Origin: Bacteriovoracaceae bacterium
Lineage (GTDB): Bacteria; Bdellovibrionota; Bacteriovoracia; Bacteriovoracales; Bacteriovoracaceae
Assembly: GCA_023146355.1 (NCBI GenBank)
Contig: JAGLCH010000198.1
Location: 1 to 9,713, forward strand
Reading direction: 5' to 3'
Length of the DNA stretch: 9,713 nucleotides
Under the pieces are notes generated by a model. It saw only the letters and a program-made list of their open reading frames with translations. It was not told where the DNA came from and made no database searches. The translations under genes were made by a program, and so were the position numbers. Positions 1 through 6,902 of this stretch are shown here, piece by piece (within the stretch, counting starts at the first letter, position 1; every line of letters starts with the position of its first letter).

Positions 1-120
1 GATTAAATAATTAAGTCCGCCTCCATCATAAATAATATCTTTTTTCCTAGAAAGTGGGACATATGTGCCTGAAATTAAAAAATATCCCCCATTGTAATAA
101 TTGCGTTTTTTGGCACAATG
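1..120 (-). other. Open frame with barrel-like protein sequence but no start codon, running off the left edge
   Basis: On the minus strand, the codons from 120 down to 1 are open after a TAA at 121-123. They read as plausible exported-protein sequence, including GTYVPLSRKKD and IIYDGGGLNYLI, with alternating polar and aromatic residues as in an outer-membrane beta-barrel. The frame contains no ATG, GTG or TTG, so it cannot be the normal 5' end of a gene. It could be the remnant of a gene truncated at its 5' end, or a chance open frame. Forty open codons are not improbable by chance, so confidence is low. Confidence 0.2.
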
Positions 121-135
121 TTAAGTAGCTATAAT
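110..135 (+). promoter_or_regulatory. Candidate sigma70-type promoter of the FHA-tgt operon
   Basis: A perfect TATAAT lies at 130-135. The best -35 match, TTGGCA at 110-115, gives a short 14-bp spacer, so the -35 assignment is uncertain. Transcription would begin near 142, downstream of the ATG at 118 and about 18 nt before the ATG at 160. This is the main reason for choosing 160 as the start of the next gene. Confidence 0.4.
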
Positions 136-159
136 GATAACAATTACACGGATTTATTC

Positions 160-2442
160 ATGAGCAGTTGCAATTTTACGCTTGAGCTTCATTCACCAGA
201 TGGAAGTACTCAGTCATTTGATCTCAACCAAAAACTACTAGTTGGAACTTCGGCAGATGCAGATATCAAATTTTCTGATCCCATCCTCCTTGATTACCAC
301 TGCGCCATCAAAGTAAAAGAGAACGTAATAGCTATCCATAACCTTGCAGGCGATGGAGAAACCAAAATTGACCAGTATTCCCTAGGCAAAGGGAAAATGT
401 ACCTTCTCTCACCGGGGGATAAAATTCACCTTGGTGAGTACTTCCTGCTGATCGTTAAGGAAAAAGAAGATGCTGAGGAAATTCCAGCAGTGCCCGTGGG
501 AGACTCAACAGCACCATCAATAGTTATGACTGAAGAGACTGAAGATGACGAAGAGATCACTGCTGCAGACTTCGGCCCCGATGAAACAGAAGATACAGAT
601 GACGATGACGCAAATCATACACTTGCAGGGCTTGCGCTAAAGGTAGACTTTGCTACTGAAGGTATAGAAGAAGAACAGTTGGACGAGGAAGATGAAGAGT
701 ACGATGATGAAGACCTTAAAATGCTCGAAGCAATTCAAGAAGGTCGCCAGCCTGAAGGAGAGGATGAGAGGACTTCATTTTTCAAAAAGTTCTTTAAATT
801 TGGAAAGAAAAAGGAAGAGCTTGTAACTCGTGAAAAACAGCTCTTCCAACGGATCCCCTACCCATGTCCAAGATTTGTAACCAGAATCCTTGCACTGATG
901 ACAAGTGTATCAATATGCTATGCACTTGTGTTTACAGTATTTCCTCTCTTTCAAATAGATGAATACCTACTTGAGGAGCTGTCCCCCCTATTAATCATCC
1001 TCGGTCCATACCTCACAATGATCAACCCTGTTCCATTGATTTATATGGTGATTACCTTCGCTGTGCTTGAAATTGTTTCGGCCTTTCTCCTTGGGGCATC
1101 GATTCCCTATTTCTTAATGGGAATAAAATCAAATGATCGTGAGGTTGCTCGCCGATTAAAGGGAACAATTCGTGCAATCATTGGCCTAGTAACACTCCCA
1201 CTTATTATTTTTGATCTTCCTGCGCTTGTGGGAAAACCGACAATAAAAGAAGTCATTACAAGAACAAGACTCGGTGTCTCTACAGGTGTATTTATAAGGC
1301 TTTTTTCAATATTTTTAATCGTTATTCCTCTTGCTGGGATCTGCTTACTTTCACCTTTTTTACTAGATATGGAGCACATCACAGGTCTTGAAGTTCACGA
1401 TATGGTGAAGCGAAAAATGAATAGGTCAAAAAATACACGGCCTGTTAAGGGAAGGGTGAACAAGTTTCAGCTAGCAGTAGAAACAGAGCTTTCTAGTGAC
1501 CTAGAATTTCTGCCATACTTTTCCACAACAAAGATGATTAAAGAAATATCACCAGCACTAATGATGCTATCCAATAAAAAGAAGAGACAGGCCTATCTTG
1601 GGAACAAATCTGAAAAAGTTGATTTTAAGGCCCTAGTTAAGGGGGTGTACGCCATTGACCCATTCTTCCCTATGAATTATCCAATCCTTACGACTTGGGT
1701 CACGATCCCCGATGAAGATGACGTTCAACTCGAACTAAAGTTATTTGAAAGTGAGTTTGAAAAACTTTTTCGCAATAGCTTCAGTCTCACTCCTCCAAAA
1801 TATGCAGAGTTTATTTCACAAACGGGCCCATTTCCTTCTGGTTACCTTATTTTACGCAAAAAATTATTAAAAGCTCTTGGTGCTCAAATCCCCCATACAG
1901 CAGTATTCTCAAAATCAAGACTTGGTAGGTTTACTGGACTCATCCCTGGACAAGTTGGCCAATATAATAATAATTTTTACATTAGTTTTAAAACAATACC
2001 TCCCCAACTATTTGAAATTAAATATTCAAAGGACAGTAAATCCCTGGCACGTCTAATGGAGAGAGATTTTTTACAAAACTCGGTAGTTGGAGAAATGAAC
2101 GGCCTTCCCGCTGAAGTCCCGTACAATACATTTGATATGCTGAACGTCGTAAATGATCGATTACATATGGAAGAGACTGACTCCGAAGTGTTTAATGGTA
2201 TTATTTCCTACTACAGCACCCGATTTACAGCAGCTAAAAGTGAGAATAAAAGCTATACCGAGAAATATCTACTCAAATCACTCCGGTCACTTATCAAAGC
2301 TCTGAAAACGAAGTATAAGGGGAATAAGCTCGAGAAGGTTACCCCTCTCCTTGAAAGATTAATTGAATTAAAAAAGAGTTTAGTTCAGGAAAAGGGTACA
2401 CCACTTAACGAAGCAAAACCAAAAATGCCGCAGGAAAAATAG
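160..2442 (+). CDS. Large FHA-domain integral membrane protein
   Basis: Numbering is from the longer possible start at 118; starting at 160 gives 760 residues. An FHA-like beta domain spans about residues 18-115 (VGTSADADI, HCAI, LSPGDKIHLGEYF). A very acidic linker at 116-217 (runs such as DEEDEEYDDED) is followed by a basic, Phe-rich patch at 220-240. Membrane helices lie near 254-276, 288-335 (two), 348-371 and 390-416. A soluble tail of about 355 residues completes the protein. I do not recognise the tail. The helix block has a faint resemblance to RDD-type membrane domains, which is weak. FHA domains normally bind phosphothreonine, but the usual GR[ST] arginine is Thr44 and the SxxH serine is Leu58, so phospho-binding is doubtful and a structural role, as in YscD-type FHA domains, is possible. 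The start at 160 is favoured because a TATAAT at 130-135 lies downstream of the ATG at 118; neither start has a clear Shine-Dalgarno. It is cotranscribed with tgt. Confidence 0.85.
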   Translation: MSSCNFTLELHSPDGSTQSFDLNQKLLVGTSADADIKFSDPILLDYHCAIKVKENVIAIHNLAGDGETKIDQYSLGKGKMYLLSPGDKIHLGEYFLLIVKEKEDAEEIPAVPVGDSTAPSIVMTEETEDDEEITAADFGPDETEDTDDDDANHTLAGLALKVDFATEGIEEEQLDEEDEEYDDEDLKMLEAIQEGRQPEGEDERTSFFKKFFKFGKKKEELVTREKQLFQRIPYPCPRFVTRILALMTSVSICYALVFTVFPLFQIDEYLLEELSPLLIILGPYLTMINPVPLIYMVITFAVLEIVSAFLLGASIPYFLMGIKSNDREVARRLKGTIRAIIGLVTLPLIIFDLPALVGKPTIKEVITRTRLGVSTGVFIRLFSIFLIVIPLAGICLLSPFLLDMEHITGLEVHDMVKRKMNRSKNTRPVKGRVNKFQLAVETELSSDLEFLPYFSTTKMIKEISPALMMLSNKKKRQAYLGNKSEKVDFKALVKGVYAIDPFFPMNYPILTTWVTIPDEDDVQLELKLFESEFEKLFRNSFSLTPPKYAEFISQTGPFPSGYLILRKKLLKALGAQIPHTAVFSKSRLGRFTGLIPGQVGQYNNNFYISFKTIPPQLFEIKYSKDSKSLARLMERDFLQNSVVGEMNGLPAEVPYNTFDMLNVVNDRLHMEETDSEVFNGIISYYSTRFTAAKSENKSYTEKYLLKSLRSLIKALKTKYKGNKLEKVTPLLERLIELKKSLVQEKGTPLNEAKPKMPQEK

Positions 2443-3579
2443 ATGTCGATTACAAATGATGTTAAAGAAAATTTTAAATTTAAACTTATTCACGTAGATA
2501 AAAATTGTGGAGCAAGGGCCGGGGAAATAATAACTCCCCATGGAGTTATTAAAACTCCAGTGTTTATGCCTGTTGGTACCCATGGAGCAATGAAAGCGCT
2601 TCAGCCAAGTGTACTGAAAGATATGGACATAGAGATCCTCCTTTCAAATACATATCACCTTCATCTAACCCCGGGATCAGAACTAATTAAGAAGGCCGGT
2701 GGACTCCATAAATACATGGCATGGGATAGACCAATCCTAACAGACTCCGGTGGATTTCAGGTATTCTCACTTCACAAGAAAAGAAGTATCACAGAAGAAG
2801 GCGCAGAGTTTCCAGATAAAGATGGAAAGAAAATTATGCTCACTCCTGAAAAATCGATTGAGATTCAACAGAACCTTGGTTCTGATATTATGATGGCATT
2901 TGATGAGTGTATTCCGCACCCAGCAGAAATGGACTACGTAACTAAATCTTGTGAAAGAACACACCGTTGGCTAGATCGCTGTATCAATGCGTGGACCAAT
3001 CCAAAGCAGGCGCTTTTTGGAATCATTCAGGGCTCTGTTTATGATGAGAGTCGCCTTAAGTGTATCGAAGAAGTTTGCTCAAGAGACCTACCTGGCTACG
3101 CCATTGGTGGAGTTTCTGTTGGAGAGGGGCCAGAGCTAATGGAAAAAATAGTCTCTTTTACTGCTCCTAAAATGCCTAAGGATAAGCCAAGATACGTAAT
3201 GGGTGTTGGAACTCCTGAAGACCTCTTTATGATCTGGGAAAATGGAGTCGACATGAGTGACTGTATTATTCCAACGAAATACGGTCGTGGCGGAACACTT
3301 TACACGAACAGAGGAAAGCTTCGTATTAAGCACAAAAACTATAGAAGAGACTTCTTTCCAATAGAGCCAAACTGTAATTGCTACGTATGTCAAAACTTTA
3401 CACGCTCTTATGTAAAGCATCTATTTGACTCTAATGAGATTTTAGGACAGATCCTTGCTACAAACCACAATATTGCCTTTTACAAAAACTTAGCAGAGAA
3501 GGCGCGTGAAGCAATACTTGAAGACCGCTTCCTTGAATTTAAAAAAGAATTTTTAACGGGATACCGAAAAGGTAACTAA
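2443..3579 (+). CDS. tgt: Queuine/preQ1 tRNA-ribosyltransferase (tRNA-guanine transglycosylase)
   Basis: Exchanges guanine-34 of GUN-anticodon tRNAs (Asp, Asn, His, Tyr) for preQ1, the committed step of bacterial queuosine modification. The 378-residue length is typical. Family hallmarks are all present: DSGGFQVFSL with the general-base Asp101, MMAFDECIPHP with Asp154 and Cys156 for base recognition, GIIQGS near 193-198, AIGGVSVGE near 220-228, and GVDMSDCIIPT with the catalytic nucleophile Asp273. The zinc site is CxCxxC (Cys311, Cys313, Cys316) plus His342 in the TNHNIAFY segment. The ATG follows the FHA gene's TAG with no gap. An AGGA at 2432-2435, inside the last codons of the FHA gene, sits 7 nt upstream, so translation is likely coupled. 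Its TAA overlaps the stop codon of the converging gene. No terminator is seen between them. Confidence 0.97.
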   Translation: MSITNDVKENFKFKLIHVDKNCGARAGEIITPHGVIKTPVFMPVGTHGAMKALQPSVLKDMDIEILLSNTYHLHLTPGSELIKKAGGLHKYMAWDRPILTDSGGFQVFSLHKKRSITEEGAEFPDKDGKKIMLTPEKSIEIQQNLGSDIMMAFDECIPHPAEMDYVTKSCERTHRWLDRCINAWTNPKQALFGIIQGSVYDESRLKCIEEVCSRDLPGYAIGGVSVGEGPELMEKIVSFTAPKMPKDKPRYVMGVGTPEDLFMIWENGVDMSDCIIPTKYGRGGTLYTNRGKLRIKHKNYRRDFFPIEPNCNCYVCQNFTRSYVKHLFDSNEILGQILATNHNIAFYKNLAEKAREAILEDRFLEFKKEFLTGYRKGN

Positions 3580-4790
3580 AGAGCAGCATCAAATCTAAAA
3601 GATATTGTTTGGCGGAGGGCGGTTTGACTGCCCTCTCCTGTAACATTCAGCCGTTTATTCCAAAGTAGTTCATTCACATAGTTTAGCCCAAAGTACTTAC
3701 CAAGTTTTACTTCGAGTCGGAGTTTATTTGATACGTTAGAGTCCAAAAAATCAATTCCAAGATTTGAGATCTCTTGTCTTGGCATAAAGTTTAACGATTC
3801 GTGAAGCCAAACTTGATCTTCATATAGCCTAAACACTGCATTTAGTTTAAATGCATGACGAAACACTGTTTCAGATTCATTACTGATAGTCTTTTCAAAC
3901 ATTCGGTCACGCAATAAATAGTCAAAAGAGGGAGCATAGCTTACAGAGATAGCGGTGACATTGGTATGCTTTACGGAGATATGCTTTTTTATTCCAAAAA
4001 CACTAAATACAGCATGATGCTCAACGGGAGAAAATGTCTGTTCAAGCTTATTGTCATAATCGAGGTATCCTAGATAGGAATACTTGGGTGCGTAGAAGTC
4101 TCTAATCTCATATTGAAAAGAACCCTTAGTGCGCGTATTTTGACTTACTTCACCAGTATATTGATTTTCACTTGTATGACTGGACTGCTCTGCTGAGACG
4201 CTTATGTTGTGAACACCTGTGCGCTCAATCGCTCCACCGAATGCATAATTTGACTCTTTACTATCAGAGGCCATCATAAGTGGAGATGCTTCTGCTCTAA
4301 TTCTCCATCCCAGCTTATCAAAATATTTTGTCTTAGTGAGGTCAATAACTTCATTCTGCCCATATCGGTCACTATAGAGGTATCCATCGGGATTGATATC
4401 TTCTACTCGAACAATTTTATTTTTAATTTTATCAGAGTGTAATATGCGAAGGTCTGACTCAACCAATAGACGATTTTTAATTGGAACGCTCTCATTGCCA
4501 CGATAATAGAGCATTAACGGCTCAATTTTACTGAATTTCGTATAGGACTTAAAAATAAACCAGATGGAATATGTCTTAGTTGAGATGGTGCAGATCCCCT
4601 TACCAATTGCTTTTGACTTCGTCAGCATTCTGGCCACATCACCTTTGCCAATACCATCTTCGAGCCCTCTACTGACGCGAATATAGTTCGCCTCATATAT
4701 GGTTTTGATATTGGCCTTCAGCTTATCATTAAAGTCTAAGCTTAAGGCAGTGATCGGAAATAGTAAGATAGCAATTAAAAAGACCCTCAT
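3576..4790 (-). CDS. Exported protein, probable outer-membrane beta-barrel with N-terminal periplasmic domain
   Basis: A 404-residue protein of no family I can name firmly. Residues 1-17 (MRVFLIAILLFPITALS) form a Sec signal peptide with cleavage after ALS. At 39-54, VSRGLEDGIGKGDVARM resembles the small SH3-like module (G-x-x-x-G-I-x-x-G-D) found in FlgT-type and other envelope proteins. From about 160 onward the sequence alternates polar and hydrophobic residues, with many aromatics and short turns, in roughly a dozen strand-like segments ending in LRQTISFRFDAAL. This suits an outer-membrane barrel, possibly of the DUF481/YdiY sort; that link is inference. The ATG is fixed: an in-frame TGA immediately precedes it, and the signal peptide needs this start. 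There is no Shine-Dalgarno. The start codon lies inside the terminator hairpin of the upstream manC-like gene, and a promoter in the hairpin loop could give a leaderless mRNA. The stop (TAG, 3578-3576) overlaps that of tgt. Confidence 0.8.
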   Translation of the reverse strand: MRVFLIAILLFPITALSLDFNDKLKANIKTIYEANYIRVSRGLEDGIGKGDVARMLTKSKAIGKGICTISTKTYSIWFIFKSYTKFSKIEPLMLYYRGNESVPIKNRLLVESDLRILHSDKIKNKIVRVEDINPDGYLYSDRYGQNEVIDLTKTKYFDKLGWRIRAEASPLMMASDSKESNYAFGGAIERTGVHNISVSAEQSSHTSENQYTGEVSQNTRTKGSFQYEIRDFYAPKYSYLGYLDYDNKLEQTFSPVEHHAVFSVFGIKKHISVKHTNVTAISVSYAPSFDYLLRDRMFEKTISNESETVFRHAFKLNAVFRLYEDQVWLHESLNFMPRQEISNLGIDFLDSNVSNKLRLEVKLGKYFGLNYVNELLWNKRLNVTGEGSQTALRQTISFRFDAAL

Positions 4791-4823
4791 TCACTAATTA
4801 TAACAAATTGCTGAATGAGGGCC
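4777..4823 (-). terminator. Intrinsic terminator of the manC-like gene, overlapping the next gene's start
   Basis: Read on the minus strand, CCCTCATTCA (4793-4784 complement of TGAATGAGGG at 4812-4821) forms a perfect 10-bp stem. It extends to 12 pairs with one G-U and one G-C pair (arms 4823-4812 and 4793-4782). The loop is 18 nt, and a T5 run follows at 4781-4777. The GC-rich base next to the T-run is typical of a Rho-independent terminator. It lies 24 nt after the manC-like stop codon. The 3' arm contains the ATG of the 404-residue protein, and the T-run encodes part of its signal peptide. Confidence 0.7.
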
Positions 4824-4825
4824 AA
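4797..4825 (-). promoter_or_regulatory. Candidate sigma70 promoter inside the terminator loop, for the 404-residue protein
   Basis: On the minus strand, TTGGCC (4825-4820) is followed after exactly 17 nt by a perfect TATAAT (4802-4797). The expected transcription start, about 7 nt downstream, falls at or within a base or two of the A of the ATG at 4790. Such a transcript would be leaderless. It would also lack the 5' arm of the surrounding terminator, so the hairpin could not form in it. Confidence 0.55.
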
Positions 4826-4846
4826 AGGGTATATTTTGCTTAGATA

Positions 4847-5923
4847 TTAAAGGAGCTTCTCTGCCAAATCTGTGCCTTGAAGGCCTTCAACTATTGATTT
4901 TACTTTTTGAGCATCTTTTTTGGGGAGTACAACTACAGCATTATCATTAACAACAACAATAAGGTCTTCAACATTCACAAGTGAAACATGCTTTCCGGGA
5001 GTATAAACCACATTCCCTTTGGCACCTTCAAAGTGAAAACCATCTGATGCCACTAGTGTGTTGGCCTCTGTCTTATCGATAACGGCCTCAAGAGCATCCC
5101 ACGATCCAAGATCATTCCAATCAAAGCGAGCAGGAACAGTGGCAATCCGATCTGATTTCTCCATAATGGCGTAGTCAATTGAGTTTTTTGGAATTTGAGA
5201 ATAAATTTCAGAAACCTTATCGAAATCATTTGCATGCTTAAGAAGTGCATCAAAGTGCTCATAAACTTCTGGACAGTGTTCCTTAAACTCAACAAGCAGC
5301 GTATCAATCGTCGATACAAACATTCCAGCATTCCAGTAGTAGTCACCTGTTTTCAGATATTCCACTGCTGTTTCATGATCGGGCTTTTCTACAAATTGCT
5401 TCACCTTAAATACTTGAGGCCCAAGCTCTTCACCGCGATTGATATATCCAAAACCAGTATGAGGAAAGTTAGGGGGAATACCAATGGTCACAACCATCCC
5501 CTTAGTGCGTGCGACTTCTGCTGCCTCGGCAATTACTTTACGAAACCCGCCTTCATTCAGAATGACGTGATCTGATGGAACAATTGAGACCACATCGTCA
5601 CCGCTGGCACCATTTGCAAGAAGTGATGCGAGAGAAAGCATAATACATGGAGCAGTATTACGACCTGATGGCTCAAAAATAATACCAGACTCTGCAGCAC
5701 ATCCCGTAGAAGACTGTTGAGCTAGTTCTCCCTGTTCTTTAACAGTGATGACGTAACGTTCTTCTAACGGAACAAGACCTTCGAAACGCCTGAGAGTTGT
5801 CTCTAGCAGAGATTCATCCCCCCCTAGTAACTTAAGATATTGCTTTGGCCTCTTTGATGTTGATTCAGGCCAAAAACGCGTTCCACGTCCTCCGGCCATA
5901 ACTAGAGCATATAATTTAGACAT
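4847..5923 (-). CDS. manC: Mannose-1-phosphate guanylyltransferase (GDP-mannose pyrophosphorylase)
   Basis: Converts mannose-1-phosphate and GTP to GDP-mannose, the donor for mannosylated polysaccharide or lipopolysaccharide and the precursor of GDP-fucose-type sugars; cytoplasmic. The nucleotide-binding signature GGRGTRFWPES is at residues 11-21, with Lys24 and the PKQYLKL segment behind it. Further family motifs are FEPSGRNTAP (83-92), VPSDH (115-119), HTGFGYI (155-161), QFVEKP (176-181), YYWNAGMF (195-202), SIDYAIME (248-255) and FDWNDLGSWDAL (267-278). At 358 residues it is the single-domain form: a left-handed-helix tail follows the transferase domain, and the C-terminal phosphomannose isomerase cupin of bifunctional ManC/AlgA proteins is absent. 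GGGAGA at 5933-5928 is a good ribosome binding site 4-5 nt before the ATG. An upstream terminator separates it from the SPOR gene, so it should have its own promoter in 5934-5973; I see no convincing one (TATGCT/TATGGT are weak -10 candidates). A terminator follows it. No other glycan gene is adjacent. Confidence 0.95.
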   Translation of the reverse strand: MSKLYALVMAGGRGTRFWPESTSKRPKQYLKLLGGDESLLETTLRRFEGLVPLEERYVITVKEQGELAQQSSTGCAAESGIIFEPSGRNTAPCIMLSLASLLANGASGDDVVSIVPSDHVILNEGGFRKVIAEAAEVARTKGMVVTIGIPPNFPHTGFGYINRGEELGPQVFKVKQFVEKPDHETAVEYLKTGDYYWNAGMFVSTIDTLLVEFKEHCPEVYEHFDALLKHANDFDKVSEIYSQIPKNSIDYAIMEKSDRIATVPARFDWNDLGSWDALEAVIDKTEANTLVASDGFHFEGAKGNVVYTPGKHVSLVNVEDLIVVVNDNAVVVLPKKDAQKVKSIVEGLQGTDLAEKLL

Positions 5924-5973
5924 AATTTCTCCCTATTGATGAATAACCATAGCATAGAGTTCTTCTCATACAT

Positions 5974-5996
5974 AAAAAAACCCGCAATGAGCGGGC
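5974..5996 (-). terminator. Intrinsic terminator downstream of the SPOR gene
   Basis: On the minus strand, CCCGC (5995-5991) pairs with GCGGG (5985-5981) around the loop TCATT, followed by seven T (5980-5974). A flanking G-T pair could lengthen the stem. This is a classic short GC stem with a T-run, 26 nt past the SPOR gene's TAA and upstream of the manC-like gene. Confidence 0.9.
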
Positions 5997-6021
5997 CTTT
6001 GTACTTTATGTTGTGATAAAT

Positions 6022-6714
6022 TTATTTGAATTTAATAATGAATGGTTCGTCCATCCCTTTAAAAAGAGATTGCTCTTTTAGGAAGAATCCTTTGGCATCC
6101 TGAAAAGAATCAAAGACGCCAAGACTTACTCTATACCAAGTCCCGCGGCCCTTTAGTTCGACTTCATTAATAATGATTGGATCATATCCTCTCACTCTAA
6201 ATCCATCTGAGAATTTTCTGGCATCCTCTTCTGAACGGTGTGATCCTAACTGGATAGAGTATTTTCCACTATAATCATCACCCTCTGAAGCTGCCACAAC
6301 TTGGGCCTTTGATGTTTCCATCTCTACCACTGCTTGTTGCCGATCTTTAGCAGCTGGAGCAACTTCTTCTTTTTGCTCAGCTTGTTGAATAATATCATTT
6401 TGAGGAATGTTTTTCTTTTCCTCTAGCTTGTTGAACTCGCTCTTGAGGCGCTTATAGGTTGAGTCTAAAACCTTATCTCTATTGGCCTCGAGCTCAACTG
6501 TCTTCTTTACCACATCGCCAACCATTTCTTCCTGGCCAGATTTAAGCTCCACCGTTGCCTGATCCTGGGCCGTAAGTCCTGTTTGGGAATAAGAGAAATT
6601 CTTTCCAATTTTCACACCCATCACAAAACTTGTAACTGCGATTAAAATGAGAAAAGTAAAAAGAAGTGCTACTTCGTTTCTGTTAAATACATAAAGTTTT
6701 TGTTGTTTTTCCAT
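6022..6714 (-). CDS. Membrane-anchored SPOR-domain protein
   Basis: A 230-residue bitopic protein with the layout of FtsN/DedD-like SPOR proteins. A short basic cytoplasmic tail (1-13) is followed by one membrane helix at about 14-35 (VALLFTFLILIAVTSFVMGV). A charged, Glu/Lys/Gln-rich linker at 45-145 has heptad-like stretches near 65-115. A C-terminal SPOR domain spans about 149-230, beginning YSIQLGSHRSEEDARKF and including TWYRVSLGVFDSFQDAKGF. SPOR domains bind denuded peptidoglycan at division sites, so a role in septation or envelope maintenance is likely; the exact homologue is uncertain. The only Shine-Dalgarno-like bases, AAGG, sit one base before the ATG, which is too close for a normal site, so translation may be weak or the true start may differ. 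No other in-frame Met precedes the helix. It diverges from the pilus cluster and ends before a strong terminator. Confidence 0.9.
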   Translation of the reverse strand: MEKQQKLYVFNRNEVALLFTFLILIAVTSFVMGVKIGKNFSYSQTGLTAQDQATVELKSGQEEMVGDVVKKTVELEANRDKVLDSTYKRLKSEFNKLEEKKNIPQNDIIQQAEQKEEVAPAAKDRQQAVVEMETSKAQVVAASEGDDYSGKYSIQLGSHRSEEDARKFSDGFRVRGYDPIIINEVELKGRGTWYRVSLGVFDSFQDAKGFFLKEQSLFKGMDEPFIIKFK

Positions 6715-6756
6715 ACCTTATTTTAGTCGGCCTTTGAATTTCACGCAACAGTTTGG

Positions 6757-6762
6757 ATTATA
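6757..6762 (-). promoter_or_regulatory. Candidate -10 element of the SPOR gene
   Basis: TATAAT on the minus strand, within GGTATATAATCC, would start transcription about 35 nt before the SPOR start codon. No good -35 hexamer lies 16-18 nt upstream. A seven-base A tract there may act as an UP-like element instead. Confidence 0.35.
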
Positions 6763-6824
6763 TACCTTGGTAGTTTTTTTAAACCGATAGATTTATGACT
6801 AGTCTTTAATATCCATTAGATAGC

Positions 6825-6830
6825 TATACT
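6825..6830 (+). promoter_or_regulatory. Candidate -10 element of the pilus cluster
   Basis: TATACT (one mismatch to TATAAT) in the 188-bp divergent region would give a leader of about 66 nt before the Flp pilin. No recognisable -35 is present at the right distance, so an activator or another sigma factor may be needed. The palindrome GACTAGTC at 6798-6805 lies near the expected -35 and could be an operator. I found no sigma54 signature here. Confidence 0.25.
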
Positions 6831-6902
6831 TTCAGGCCGGCATTGAAGATGCAATGAAGAGGGCGATCAACAAAGCTTTAAATGAAAACAGGAAGGAAAT
6901 AG

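Noticed and set aside
111..125. TGGCAC upstream of the FHA gene, as a possible sigma54 promoter
   Set aside because: No GC doublet occurs at the required 10-nt spacing, so the -12 element is missing.
1107..1382. A 91-residue minus-strand frame within the FHA gene
   Set aside because: It is opposite the membrane-helix region of a long supported gene, with no ribosome binding site or motif.
3614..3636. GAGGGC/GCCCTC inverted repeat just past the tgt stop, as a possible terminator
   Set aside because: The 6-bp stem is not followed by a T-run on either strand, and it lies inside the coding sequence of the converging gene.
5053..5575. Frames on both strands overlapping the manC-like gene
   Set aside because: The manC frame has every family motif across this stretch; the others are out-of-frame shadows.
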